Positions 53,915 to 61,247 of a stretch of 64,000 nucleotides of DNA are shown in pieces (positions within the stretch are counted from its first letter, which is position 1; each line of letters begins with the position of its first letter). The notes under the pieces were generated by a model. The model did no database searches, was not told where the DNA came from, and saw nothing but the letters and a program-made list of their open reading frames with translations. The position numbers and the translations under genes were made by a program. This stretch comes from a virus: positions 27,481-91,480 of the IMG/VR virus record IMGVR_UViG_3300047551_000431; one strand, written 5' to 3'.

Positions 53915-55318
53915 TTATAGGAATGAACTAATTAAATCACCAAACATGTACCAATTAGAATTACCAGAAAGTGACCAAGCATTTTGTTTTACAAGTGTGA
54001 CACCACTTCCTGTACTTCTTAGTCTATTCATACTATCAGCACTGGTTAAAACAACATTTGTAGTTGCTGTAAGAGCTGTACCTGGAGTTACTGATGATGG
54101 GATATTAACCACATATGTACCAGCACCCCCTGTAGTACCTGATGATTGAGATACAATAACAGTTCCTGAATTAACACCAGTACCGCTAACTGTAGCTCCT
54201 GGATATAGCGTACCTGAAGCTACAGCAGTAACTGTCAAAGTAGTTCCTGATATACCACCAGTTACAGATGCCGCTCCTGGAACAACTACATCGACGTTTA
54301 CACCGGAACCGGAAAGTTTTACAATCATTGTTTGAGCACCTACTGGATAAGTTGAATCTGATAAGTTTGGTACAATAATCTGAATATTTGAACTACTGTT
54401 AACAAGAATTACTTTACCAACATCAGTTGCGCTTAATATATGAGTAGACACAGCTCCGGTAATAGTAACAAATCCTGCTACAGTTGCTGCTGCAGTTACT
54501 GCAGAATATCCAATAGATTGTGGAGTAGTTACAGTTGACCAGTCTGCTGTAGTTGTTGTAGCATCAGTATCATCATTGGATACAAATAAAGACAATCTAT
54601 AAAGAGTTTGTCCTGATCCTGGTGTTCCGATAGTTTGACTCCAACCGTTTAATGTTGCAGGGTTTGAAAATGTACCATTTGCCCACGTGTAGACGGATGT
54701 TCCTGAAGGAAGTAATGTTGGTATACCATTATTCCACAAATACAAATCCATATATGCAGATCTTCTACCAGCAGGTCCTTCTAAACCTAACTGCGCCCAG
54801 TAAATATTTGATGAAACTCCATCCATTATAGGTAGATTGAAACCTGCAGGAGGAGTAGCTGTATCATTATACATCCAGTATGTGTAGTAGATATTTGTTC
54901 CTGGATCTACGTATGATACAACATCATTATATACATAGTTTGCCGTAGCAATATTCCAAGTACCTCTCCAATTCAAACCATTAGGAATACTAACAGTATT
55001 AAATTTAATAATACTATTTTCACCAGGTGTAAATGGGTCAGTTTTTTGAACATACTGAGAAGAACTTTCTGTTTTTTCATAAATTTCAGTGAATCCTGCA
55101 GGGTCTGCGTATAGTTGAAAATTTACACCACCACCTCCACCACCACCAATAGCAGCAGCAAGGTCACTAAGTGTCATTGCATAGGGTTGCCAGGTATCTT
55201 GTTTTTTCAAACTACCTGCAGTGTTAGTACCAATAATGACTAAGTCATTATTTAAATCTCTTGGTGTCTTAGCTAGTCTTTTAGACTTTAGTAGATCTGA
55301 CCAGTTATTAATTTGCAT
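53915..55318 (-). CDS. Tail fibre protein with Gly7 linker, 467 aa
   Basis: The N-terminus ([20 protein letters not shown]) and [14 protein letters not shown] at about 72-85 are typical of a fibre attachment region with a flexible linker. A middle domain contains [18 protein letters not shown]. The C-terminal 130 residues hold the module [20 protein letters not shown] shared with the previous gene, and the end [11 protein letters not shown] is typical of phage fibres. Four bases separate it from the 829-residue gene. Confidence 0.66.
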   Translation of the reverse strand: MQINNWSDLLKSKRLAKTPRDLNNDLVIIGTNTAGSLKKQDTWQPYAMTLSDLAAAIGGGGGGGVNFQLYADPAGFTEIYEKTESSSQYVQKTDPFTPGENSIIKFNTVSIPNGLNWRGTWNIATANYVYNDVVSYVDPGTNIYYTYWMYNDTATPPAGFNLPIMDGVSSNIYWAQLGLEGPAGRRSAYMDLYLWNNGIPTLLPSGTSVYTWANGTFSNPATLNGWSQTIGTPGSGQTLYRLSLFVSNDDTDATTTTADWSTVTTPQSIGYSAVTAAATVAGFVTITGAVSTHILSATDVGKVILVNSSSNIQIIVPNLSDSTYPVGAQTMIVKLSGSGVNVDVVVPGAASVTGGISGTTLTVTAVASGTLYPGATVSGTGVNSGTVIVSQSSGTTGGAGTYVVNIPSSVTPGTALTATTNVVLTSADSMNRLRSTGSGVTLVKQNAWSLSGNSNWYMFGDLISSFL

Positions 55319-55338
55319 ATATCTTTGTTTTTAAATTT

Positions 55339-58128
55339 TTAAACTGCGTAAGGTGCACATATTCCCTTAATAGTAGTATTACTAGTTAAAATATAAATGA
55401 AATTATTAGGTTCACCGTTTAAAATTATAGGGAGGCTCTTAGTAATATATAATGAATACTGACTAGGATTTCCACCTACTGATTGCGGTATGCTTCCTAT
55501 TATATAATCATCTGTTACGTTATAAGCTTCAAAACTAGTATTAACAGAACTTTCATCAAAACTTAGTGTTCTTTTGTAAAAAACAAAAATTCTTTTACTA
55601 TTAATGACTTTTTCAGTTACATGTCCTATAACTCCTAAAGACCACGTATCAAGAATATTATGGTTGAAGTCTACTTCATATAGGGTTTGACGACCAGCAT
55701 CAGCTATTAACATAGTATCAGTACTTTCTGAATAAGTTATTGTTTGCGACTGTTGCGTAGTAAAAGGTACTGGTGTTGCATCATATACATGCATCGTTAC
55801 CATACCTGTTTCTAAATTCAAACTTCCATAGACACTTTCGCTTGAACCTTGTGGAAACCAAAAATAACTTTGCAAAACTTCATCAGGATTAGCATCATTA
55901 TATTTTATATTAAAATTTAAGTCAGACACGGGCATATCTAATTTGTCTTGAGCAGCTCCTGTATAACTAGTTCCAATAGCTAATGAGTTTAAATTAAATG
56001 TTGTAACAACAATGTAACCACTTTGAGGGGAAACACTAGTTGCTCTTCTAACTACATATAATTGACCATTAAATACATAAACTTGACAACCACCTCCAAA
56101 TACATTATAAGCATCTTCTGATTGCGCTATTGATAAATCTAATAAGGAATAAACTTGATCTATTTGATTAGTCGATAAATTAAATTTTATAACAAATTGA
56201 CTACTGCCAGCTGCTTGACTATCTGAAACGTTATATTGAGTATTATTTGGTGTTGTATTAGATGCTGTAAAATAAAAAGAATTAGTTTCTGTTGAATACG
56301 CAAAATTAGTACTGAGTACAAAACTCGTACCGGCATAATTAACTATTGGTTGTAAATCATCTTCCGAAAGTAATGAAATTATTGTTTGATTAGTATAATC
56401 AAACATTGAAATTACAGAAGAAATTGATGTATTATTAAGAGTTGTAGAACTTGCTGGACCATACGCGTATAATTTATCACCTAGTCTTATAAAAGACTTT
56501 GCACCACCTCCACCAGTAATAACACCATCATTAATATACGAAATTAGCTGTATACCACCATTAGGAAATACACATTCAGGAGCTGGAGTAGGAGCAGTAG
56601 TACAACATGTATCAAACCAAGCAGAACCACTATACATATACAACTTATTCAATGTTGTATTAAAATAGATGGTACCAGCTTGAGGATTAGCAGGATGAAC
56701 TTCAAAGGTAGGTAGTGTAAATCTGCTTAATGCTTGTAAGTTTTCTATTCTATAATTTTCACTAGAATCCCCTATAAGCGCCCTTCTTCCAGTAAAACTT
56801 GTAGAATCTTCTAAATCTCCAAATATGTTACCTGTACCTTGATCTAATACATCTGCTACAGGCATGTTCATAGAAGTGACATCGCTAGTCTCTGAAGGAT
56901 TCAATGGATCAAAACTATAAATAGTATCGTCAATCTGTATCTTATGAGCATCTTCTAAACGATATTTATACTTTACAGGAGCAAGACCTTGTCTCTTAAA
57001 GTTATCCATATTAACTTTAGTAGTTCCTGATGTTACAAAAATATGAGCGCTGTACTTACTCAAGTAAGTCGTCTCATCTTCTCTATTAGTAGGATCTTTA
57101 GAATAACAAGATGTACCTGTAATATTAGATCCGCCTGTAAATAAGAAACTAGTTCCTTTAATGAAGTTTACATTGTCAGAACCGATATCATTAACAAGCA
57201 TTGTTCCTGCTGAATTAGGTATTGTAATACCTAAGTTGTTAGGAATATTAGATCTTACTTCGCAAACTTCTGCACCACAACTGTTTAGAGTAACAGAGTT
57301 TGCATTTCTCATCCAGTAACCAACACCATTTGAATCAGATGCACAGCTTGTAAGTGTAGAATATGTAGTATCATTAATACAGAAACCTGCTAAGTAGTTA
57401 CCTGATGCATAACAAGCATCTAAAGTAGTACTGGTAGTGCTACCAGCAATATAGAATCCATGACCCGCTGCGTTTCTTACACGAACGTTTTGAAGTTTAG
57501 ACGCCATACCACCATAGATCATAACACCATGTTGTTTAGCACCACTTACCAAAACCTCACTGATCATTACATTGTTCAAGTTAGAGTTTGGTTGATCTAC
57601 GTTTCCTTCAGCAAGCATAATACCACCAGCACCTACCGTACTGTAACTAACAGTACCTCCTACAGAAGTATATATAGACTTCACACCTACAAAATCACAG
57701 TTCATTATTGTAAGTGAGTCCCAAGATGACCATGCTGGTCCGGTAGGTCTTGTATAAACATGATATCCTGTATTAGGAGATTCCAATATAAAACGGGTAG
57801 AACCGTTTGTAGAAAGACTATCTTTTGCAGAACGACTAACACCAATAATTGTTACATTGGGCGCTTGAATATTAAACATGTTTACATCACCAGCAGCCTT
57901 CATAATGAAATCACCTTCGCTAAACAATAGGGTGATTCCAGGACGGGTGATTGTAATAGTTCCTGTAATTGTTTGAGAAGGTGTGGTATTTGATGTAAAA
58001 CCACTACAGTCAAATACTGTACCTTCAGGATAAGCTGTGCTTGTACACGCATTTTGTAATTTCGCTGTAAACGTAGATCCGGTAACACTACTAAGAGATA
58101 TTGCAGATCGCATTGTTGAATAAGCCAT
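55339..58128 (-). CDS. Beta-helix tail spike protein, 929 aa
   Basis: The first 330 residues contain repeats of about 20 residues rich in Val, Ile, Asn and Gly (for example LNNVMISEVLVSGAKQHGV, then KLQNVRVRNAAGHGFYIAG), which form a parallel beta-helix as in pectate-lyase-like tail spikes. A fibre motif, GTIYFNTTLNKLYMYSGSAW, lies at about 485-505. The C-terminal 420 residues are a different, propeller-like domain (LVIADAG-type turns, TMLIADAGRQTLYEVDF). Tail spikes often bind or cut capsule polysaccharide. No catalytic triad recognised. Confidence 0.68.
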   Translation of the reverse strand: MAYSTMRSAISLSSVTGSTFTAKLQNACTSTAYPEGTVFDCSGFTSNTTPSQTITGTITITRPGITLLFSEGDFIMKAAGDVNMFNIQAPNVTIIGVSRSAKDSLSTNGSTRFILESPNTGYHVYTRPTGPAWSSWDSLTIMNCDFVGVKSIYTSVGGTVSYSTVGAGGIMLAEGNVDQPNSNLNNVMISEVLVSGAKQHGVMIYGGMASKLQNVRVRNAAGHGFYIAGSTTSTTLDACYASGNYLAGFCINDTTYSTLTSCASDSNGVGYWMRNANSVTLNSCGAEVCEVRSNIPNNLGITIPNSAGTMLVNDIGSDNVNFIKGTSFLFTGGSNITGTSCYSKDPTNREDETTYLSKYSAHIFVTSGTTKVNMDNFKRQGLAPVKYKYRLEDAHKIQIDDTIYSFDPLNPSETSDVTSMNMPVADVLDQGTGNIFGDLEDSTSFTGRRALIGDSSENYRIENLQALSRFTLPTFEVHPANPQAGTIYFNTTLNKLYMYSGSAWFDTCCTTAPTPAPECVFPNGGIQLISYINDGVITGGGGAKSFIRLGDKLYAYGPASSTTLNNTSISSVISMFDYTNQTIISLLSEDDLQPIVNYAGTSFVLSTNFAYSTETNSFYFTASNTTPNNTQYNVSDSQAAGSSQFVIKFNLSTNQIDQVYSLLDLSIAQSEDAYNVFGGGCQVYVFNGQLYVVRRATSVSPQSGYIVVTTFNLNSLAIGTSYTGAAQDKLDMPVSDLNFNIKYNDANPDEVLQSYFWFPQGSSESVYGSLNLETGMVTMHVYDATPVPFTTQQSQTITYSESTDTMLIADAGRQTLYEVDFNHNILDTWSLGVIGHVTEKVINSKRIFVFYKRTLSFDESSVNTSFEAYNVTDDYIIGSIPQSVGGNPSQYSLYITKSLPIILNGEPNNFIYILTSNTTIKGICAPYAV

Positions 58129-58153
58129 TTTCTATTTTATTTTTTAAAGGTTT

Positions 58154-58606
58154 TTACAGTTTTATAAAGTTATATAGCGAGTACCATTGCGGTGTCAACT
58201 GACCATCTGCAATATATGTAGCACTTGTAACAACACCCGTAGCTACACCATTTGCTGGTTTAATTGTTTCTGAATATATAACACTACCGTCTACTTGAGA
58301 ACCTGCTCCCGGTTCGACTAGTACATCATCAACACTCATTGACATTATAGTAATCTTTGTACCAGACTGAGCTGATGAAACTGCTGGTAGGTATACGGTT
58401 ACAGCACCGGGACCTATTGTTGTAACATTAGAAATAATGAACACGTTCTCTAAAGCAGTTAACTGTTCCCATGAAATAAAATAATCAGTAACACCTTCTG
58501 CAAACGGATCTAGTATTACCACTTTCGGAACACTAGGGTTAGGTGGCGTAGGCGCGGGAGGAGGTTGTACTTTACCAGATGCTATTAAAAACGGATTGTT
58601 CGCCAT
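58154..58606 (-). CDS. Small tail-fibre-type protein, 150 aa
   Basis: The Pro-rich N-terminus (GKVQPPPAPTPPNPSVPK) is followed by a single beta-rich domain (PGAVTVYLPAVSSAQSGTKI, then PQWYSLYNF), like the ends of phage fibres. It is the first gene of the leftward late region, 25 bases before the spike gene. Probably a fibre cap or connector. Confidence 0.58.
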   Translation of the reverse strand: MANNPFLIASGKVQPPPAPTPPNPSVPKVVILDPFAEGVTDYFISWEQLTALENVFIISNVTTIGPGAVTVYLPAVSSAQSGTKITIMSMSVDDVLVEPGAGSQVDGSVIYSETIKPANGVATGVVTSATYIADGQLTPQWYSLYNFIKL

Positions 58607-58639
58607 ATACTATAATATACAAAAGTACAACTGATTATT

Positions 58640-58647
58640 CAAATATA
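58640..58647 (-). promoter_or_regulatory. Late-operon -7 box (TATATTTG)
   Basis: TATATTTG on the minus strand, 33 bases before the first late ATG, identical to the box after the capsid terminator. A second fit, TACTTTTG, lies at 58620-58627. Either could start the fibre operon. Confidence 0.5.
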
Positions 58648-58672
58648 AAAGGTTTTTTCGGGTACACTAGAT

Positions 58673-58759
58673 AACGTCTGATATATCATTCAAAGAATAC
58701 TCCCTATAGGGTATAATGTCCGTTATATCATACAAAACTATACCCTTATGGGTACTATA
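58673..58759. repeat. Two tandem 22-base boxes, each with a CCC-N4-GGG hairpin
   Basis: Unit one (58673-58714) and unit two (58715-58759) begin with matching 22-base boxes, AAyGTCyGwTATATCATwCA then AA (18 of 22 identical), with a period of 42 bases. Each is followed by a hairpin: CCC-TATA-GGG at 58702-58711 and ACCC-TTAT-GGGT at 58742-58753. Candidate operator, polymerase site or origin iterons. Confidence 0.7.
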
Positions 58760-58774
58760 AGAAACATTATCCCC

Positions 58775-58933
58775 CGGGTACTTCTGGTAGTTAGCGTACC
58801 CCCGTATGTAACGGCGGACGAATTACTGTACGGGAGGGGGTGTGATACGGCTGTGAAAAGTATATGTGGAAGGGGGTGTGAAGGGGGGTTACTGCAACCG
58901 ACCCCGGCGCGTGTCGAGTTAGGGGGTACCCCC
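58775..58933. repeat. GC-rich island with G-runs and palindrome
   Basis: A roughly 160-base stretch that is far more GC-rich than the rest of the window. It contains GGGAGGGGGTGTGA and GGAAGGGGGTGTGA (35 bases apart), then GGGGGG, and the perfect palindrome GGGGGTACCCCC at 58922-58933. Runs of G on one strand could form quadruplexes. No gene is supported here. Confidence 0.65.
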
Positions 58934-58937
58934 CGTG

Positions 58938-58949
58938 AAAAACCCTAAT
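58938..58949 (+). promoter_or_regulatory. Early box 1 (AAAAACCCTAAT)
   Basis: Exact consensus, 15 bases before the ATG of the 75-residue gene. Copy 1 of 11; no other sequence is shared by all early genes except an AC-rich stretch just before the ATG. Confidence 0.8.
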
Positions 58950-58964
58950 GATCTTAATAACACT

Positions 58965-59192
58965 ATGCAACAAGAACCAAAATGCCAGTGCTGCAAAAGC
59001 ACAATGTCTGTAGGTTTCGTGGAAACCTACATTCCCTGCTACGACGACGGCGGATCAATCGATTCATTCGACGTTGACGTCGAACGCGTCGAAATCTGTA
59101 CTAATCCTGACTGCGATTACAGTATTAATACCGCGGAACGCAGCGGCATCCGCGCAACGCACTGCGATTGCGACGATGATCTCCCTTTCTAG
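58965..59192 (+). CDS. Cys-rich mini-protein ending in SSB-like DDDLPF, 75 aa
   Basis: First early gene. The cysteines lie in CQCC at 7-10, in CTNPDC near 46-51 and in THCDCDDD near the end, so one zinc site is likely. The last residues are DDDLPF, the sequence of the SSB C-terminal tip that docks many DNA-repair and replication proteins. The ATG at 58965 is chosen because a GTG start at 58935 would put the box inside the gene. Its end overlaps a hairpin. It is a paralogue in layout of the next gene. Binding to host SSB partners is inference. Confidence 0.7.
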   Translation: MQQEPKCQCCKSTMSVGFVETYIPCYDDGGSIDSFDVDVERVEICTNPDCDYSINTAERSGIRATHCDCDDDLPF

Positions 59193-59217
59193 GGAGGTCA
59201 TCACCCCTTCGGGGTGA
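59181..59217 (+). terminator. Double hairpin at end of early gene 1
   Basis: CTCCCT at 59181-59186 pairs with AGGGAG at 59191-59196, with the stop TAG starting in the loop; CACCCC then pairs with GGGGTG around a TTC(G) loop at 59202-59216. No strong U-tract, so attenuator or RNA-end structure is also possible. Confidence 0.55.
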
Positions 59218-59222
59218 ACAGG

Positions 59223-59234
59223 AAAAACCCTAAT
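59223..59234 (+). promoter_or_regulatory. Early box 2 (AAAAACCCTAAT)
   Basis: Exact consensus, 17 bases before the ATG of the 62-residue gene and directly after the second hairpin of cassette 1. Confidence 0.8.
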
Positions 59235-59251
59235 TGATAAAATACACACAT

Positions 59252-59440
59252 ATGGAAAAAATGTTGAAATGCACCTGCGGGTGCACAGAATGGACCACAA
59301 CTGTGGTGCCGTTCCTAACGGGATACTGTCCCGAAACTGTTGATGTCGACTATGCAGACATAGACGTCTGCGCTTCTTGTGGTAAAGAAGCGTATCTGGT
59401 CAGCTGTGTAGATGATGAAGATGATGATCTCCCCTTTTAG
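59252..59440 (+). CDS. Cys-rich mini-protein ending in DDEDDDLPF, 62 aa
   Basis: Second member of the pair. Cysteines lie in CTCGC at 7-11 and CASCG near 40, a zinc-ribbon-like pattern, followed by VSCVDDEDDDLPF. The tail again equals the SSB docking tip. Apart from cysteines and tail it is little like its neighbour, so the two have diverged or converged on the tail. Start chosen at the ATG 17 bases after the box. Codons for LPF and the stop form the hairpin's left arm. Confidence 0.7.
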   Translation: MEKMLKCTCGCTEWTTTVVPFLTGYCPETVDVDYADIDVCASCGKEAYLVSCVDDEDDDLPF

Positions 59441-59444
59441 GGGG
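59431..59444 (+). terminator. Hairpin around stop of early gene 2
   Basis: CCCC at 59431-59434 pairs with GGGG at 59441-59444; the loop TTTTAG contains the stop TAG. Flanking ATGATGAT and ATTATCAT can extend the stem. Confidence 0.5.
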
Positions 59445-59463
59445 GTTCATTATCATCAATGTG

Positions 59464-59475
59464 AAAAACCCTATT
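59464..59475 (+). promoter_or_regulatory. Early box 3 (AAAAACCCTATT)
   Basis: One mismatch to the consensus, 20 bases before the ATG of the 72-residue membrane protein. Confidence 0.7.
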
Positions 59476-59495
59476 AAATATAATACATAACACAT

Positions 59496-59714
59496 ATGAA
59501 AAAATTAGCAATTGAAATCGCATCGTTTATAGGATGCATTGTCACTCTTCACTGGTTGGGAGTAATCGTTTTTAGTCTTGTGACTCCGTTTAGAATTACT
59601 CAAATGACTGGGTCATTTGTCTACTCGTTTGTTAGTATATTCTTTTGCGTGCTTATCACGCTTGGAATATTTGCTGACTTGAGTGACAAGAAATACTTTG
59701 ATCGCTTCGAGTGA
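59496..59714 (+). CDS. Two-helix membrane protein, 72 aa
   Basis: Two hydrophobic spans, about 5-29 (IEIASFIGCIVTLHWLGVIV) and 40-62 (SFVYSFVSIFFCVLITLGIF), with a short basic N-terminus and a charged tail (DLSDKKYFDRFE). A small inner-membrane protein of an early cassette; superinfection or host-takeover roles are guesses. The stop lies in the palindrome AGTGATCACT. Confidence 0.68.
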   Translation: MKKLAIEIASFIGCIVTLHWLGVIVFSLVTPFRITQMTGSFVYSFVSIFFCVLITLGIFADLSDKKYFDRFE

Positions 59715-59738
59715 TCACTTGTGTGTAGTGTGGTGAGA

Positions 59739-59763
59739 GGGGACTTCGGTCCCCTTTTATTTT
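59739..59763 (+). terminator. Terminator of early gene 3
   Basis: GGGGAC-TTCG-GTCCCC, with a stable UUCG tetraloop, followed by TTTTATTTT. Confidence 0.9.
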
Positions 59764-59771
59764 ACTACTAT

Positions 59772-59783
59772 AAAAACCCTAAT
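59772..59783 (+). promoter_or_regulatory. Early box 4 (AAAAACCCTAAT)
   Basis: Exact consensus, 18 bases before the ATG of the 52-residue gene. Confidence 0.8.
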
Positions 59784-59801
59784 AAAACCAATCTCTACAC
59801 T

Positions 59802-59960
59802 ATGGAACACAAATTTGAATTTGAAACATTTGATCTTGGTGAGATCCCTAAGATGCAAGCGAAACTGAATCAGTGGATAACTATCGGGAAACTAATTGAT
59901 CATAAGATCATTGTGTTATCCGAAAGAAAACTGCTGGTTCAATACAGAGTGCACAAATAG
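59802..59960 (+). CDS. Small protein, 52 aa
   Basis: Begins MEHKFEFETFDLGEIPKMQA and ends QYRVHK. A short alpha/beta protein with no known family. A frame from 59721 would include the terminator and box, so the ATG after the box is used. Its stop is in a terminator loop. Confidence 0.62.
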   Translation: MEHKFEFETFDLGEIPKMQAKLNQWITIGKLIDHKIIVLSERKLLVQYRVHK

Positions 59961-59977
59961 TGCACTTTGTTTTCTTT
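59948..59977 (+). terminator. Terminator with stop codon in loop (gene 4)
   Basis: AGTGCAC pairs with GTGCACT around AAATA, so the stop TAG spans loop and right arm. A U-rich run (TTTGTTTTCTTTT) follows. Confidence 0.82.
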
Positions 59978-59980
59978 TCT

Positions 59981-59992
59981 AAAAACCCTAAT
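59981..59992 (+). promoter_or_regulatory. Early box 5 (AAAAACCCTAAT)
   Basis: Exact consensus, 18 bases before the ATG of the 51-residue gene. Confidence 0.8.
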
Positions 59993-60010
59993 AACGGCAA
60001 TCTATATACT

Positions 60011-60166
60011 ATGAAAGATAAAATCACAATCACAGAAGATTACGCTATTAGCGTAAACCGCGATGTCCAAGACATCATAAAAGAGAAGATCAATGAGGGA
60101 TACTTCATTGTAAACAGTTACTCACATCCTGCGGTGGGAATGTGTTACGTAATGATCCCTGCATAG
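60011..60166 (+). CDS. Small protein, 51 aa
   Basis: Sequence MKDKITITEDYAISVNRDVQ, then IIKEKINEGYFIVNSYSHPA. It resembles gene 4 in plan (a strand, a helix with INEGY or LNQWI, then strands), so both may be small DUF1737-like proteins, a family with EKVNEGW-type helices. Low certainty. The stop is in a hairpin loop. Confidence 0.62.
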   Translation: MKDKITITEDYAISVNRDVQDIIKEKINEGYFIVNSYSHPAVGMCYVMIPA

Positions 60167-60180
60167 CGGGGATACATTAC
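60149..60180 (+). terminator. Hairpin with stop codon in loop (gene 5)
   Basis: GTAATG-ATCCC pairs with GGGAT-CATTAC, one base bulged, around a loop containing the stop TAG. It abuts box 6 with no U-tract other than the A/T-rich flank, so terminator function is less sure. Confidence 0.6.
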
Positions 60181-60181
60181 A

Positions 60182-60193
60182 AAAAACCCTAAT
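60182..60193 (+). promoter_or_regulatory. Early box 6 (AAAAACCCTAAT)
   Basis: Exact consensus, 17 bases before the ATG at 60211. Confidence 0.8.
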
Positions 60194-60210
60194 GATTTTA
60201 ACACATACAT

Positions 60211-60360
60211 ATGAACGAAGTTCAAGATGCTCGTAAAGAGTTAATGGACACCATCATCAAAATGATGAAGAGTGCCGAAGAGAAACAAATTCCACTCGCA
60301 GAGATGCGTGAAATGTTCGAAGAAATTCGAAAAGTGTGGGACCAAAAGATACCCCTATAA
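60211..60360 (+). CDS. Helical mini-protein, 49 aa
   Basis: ATG at 60211 and TAA at 60358-60360 give a wholly helical, charged protein (RKELMDTIIKMMKSAEEKQI, then PLAEMREMFEEIRKVWDQ). The gene is short, but it sits in a complete cassette with box and terminator, which supports it strongly. Met- and Glu-rich, like the next gene; function unknown. Confidence 0.7.
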   Translation: MNEVQDARKELMDTIIKMMKSAEEKQIPLAEMREMFEEIRKVWDQKIPL

Positions 60361-60377
60361 GGGGTGTCTTTTCTTTT
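60344..60377 (+). terminator. Terminator with stop codon in loop (gene 6)
   Basis: A 12-pair stem (AAAAGATACCCC with GGGGTGTCTTTT) encloses TATAA, which contains the stop TAA. The U-run TTTTCTTTT overlaps its right arm. Confidence 0.9.
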
Positions 60378-60380
60378 GTC

Positions 60381-60390
60381 AAACCCTAAT
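60381..60390 (+). promoter_or_regulatory. Early box 7 (AAACCCTAAT)
   Basis: Core consensus with two fewer leading A, 15 bases before the ATG of the 64-residue gene. Confidence 0.75.
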
Positions 60391-60405
60391 AATACCAATA
60401 CATAT

Positions 60406-60600
60406 ATGCAAGAAAATCATTTATCACCCGCAGAGCGTGCGGATGTACTTCGCAACATCAATATGAAGATGATGTTGCTATTCGGTAAACAAATCACCGA
60501 AGAGATGTACAACGAGTTTCACGAAATGTCCGACAGCGGACTATTCGGCGTGTCACTCTCGTACTCGATGATGTTGATGCAAAAGAGAAGAGAGTGTTAA
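60406..60600 (+). CDS. Small Met-rich helical protein, 64 aa
   Basis: Sequence LSPAERADVLRNINMKMMLL, then ITEEMYNEFHEMSDSGLFGV. Helical, with nine methionines. Similar in style to gene 6. Start taken after the box rather than at 60364. The final residues KRREC and stop form part of the terminator stem. Confidence 0.65.
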   Translation: MQENHLSPAERADVLRNINMKMMLLFGKQITEEMYNEFHEMSDSGLFGVSLSYSMMLMQKRREC

Positions 60601-60616
60601 CGCACTCTTTTCTTTC
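60584..60616 (+). terminator. Terminator with stop codon in loop (gene 7)
   Basis: AGAGTG pairs with CACTCT around TTAACG, which contains the stop TAA. Outer AAGAGA/TTTTCTTT pairs may extend it and supply the U-run. Confidence 0.85.
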
Positions 60617-60623
60617 CACTTGT

Positions 60624-60635
60624 AAAAACCCTAAT
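60624..60635 (+). promoter_or_regulatory. Early box 8 (AAAAACCCTAAT)
   Basis: Exact consensus, 16 bases before the ATG at 60652. Confidence 0.8.
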
Positions 60636-60651
60636 GAAACAAACACACATT

Positions 60652-60864
60652 ATGGAATATTTAAAAGCAAGACACGACACATTACAGCGGTCGTTAGTTC
60701 GTATCGTCAAGACAATTGAGAGAAAAATTGAGTATCTCGAAAAAGGGAAACCTGTTTCAGAGTTTGCCGACAGAAACGAAATGTTAACGAAACTCAAACA
60801 AGACATTGTTCATTACCGTGGTGTATTACACGGTGTAGAATGCTGTCAAAAATTGTTTTATTAA
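60652..60864 (+). CDS. Basic coiled-coil protein, 70 aa
   Basis: Helical and basic (LKARHDTLQRSLVRIVKTIE, then RKIEYLEKGKPVSEFADRNE). No known family. An in-frame ATG overlaps the box at 60634; the ATG at 60652 fits the cassette spacing. Ends directly before a UUCG terminator. Confidence 0.68.
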   Translation: MEYLKARHDTLQRSLVRIVKTIERKIEYLEKGKPVSEFADRNEMLTKLKQDIVHYRGVLHGVECCQKLFY

Positions 60865-60886
60865 AACCCCTTCGGGGGTTTTATTC
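60863..60886 (+). terminator. Terminator of early gene 8
   Basis: AAAACCCC-TTCG-GGGGTTTT, with UUCG loop and ATT after. The stop TAA overlaps the left arm. Confidence 0.88.
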
Positions 60887-60895
60887 ACACTAATT

Positions 60896-60907
60896 AAAAA
60901 CCCTAAT
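60896..60907 (+). promoter_or_regulatory. Early box 9 (AAAAACCCTAAT)
   Basis: Exact consensus, 17 bases before the ATG at 60925. Confidence 0.8.
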
Positions 60908-60924
60908 GATTCTAATTATACACT

Positions 60925-61230
60925 ATGGAAAACAACCAACCCATTCTTTCCTGCGCGGGAAGGGACGCAGTGTCAATTGACTCTGCTTTATTGCAACAGT
61001 TGTTGCAATCATTTAGACCAAACCTCATCGGTGTTCAACATCGGGCAATGCAAATTAATAGCATAATGTTCGATATTACTAATGGTGAGTTTGGTGATAA
61101 ATCCTTGAAAATATTCAAGGATACTATAACAGAAGAGTTTCTGTTTATCCAATTAATGGAAGCGTCTCGTCTTGCGAGAACGGTTTCTGCGGAATCGTTG
61201 TGTGACGCTGATGAACCGGATAACCATTAA
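60925..61230 (+). CDS. Small acidic helical protein, 101 aa
   Basis: Begins MENNQPILSCAGRDAVSIDS and contains LLQQLLQSFRPNLIGVQHRA, then a helical middle and an acidic tail (ESLCDADEPDNH). No recognised domain. It is followed by the strongest terminator of the early array. Confidence 0.65.
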   Translation: MENNQPILSCAGRDAVSIDSALLQQLLQSFRPNLIGVQHRAMQINSIMFDITNGEFGDKSLKIFKDTITEEFLFIQLMEASRLARTVSAESLCDADEPDNH

Positions 61231-61247
61231 CTCCGACAAATTGAAAA

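Larger units (their letters stand above)
58607..58964. other. Divergent gap between late and early regions
   Basis: No convincing gene. It separates the leftward late genes from the rightward early ones, and so carries the start of both transcription programmes. It holds a late promoter candidate, two tandem boxes with hairpins, a GC-rich G-run island and the first early box. Replication origin, switch or both are possible. Confidence 0.75.

Noticed and set aside
58748-58948. 66-codon rightward ORF in the divergent gap
   Set aside because: It runs through the G-run island with biased composition, has no early box at the right spacing and ends exactly inside early box 1. I regard it as chance.
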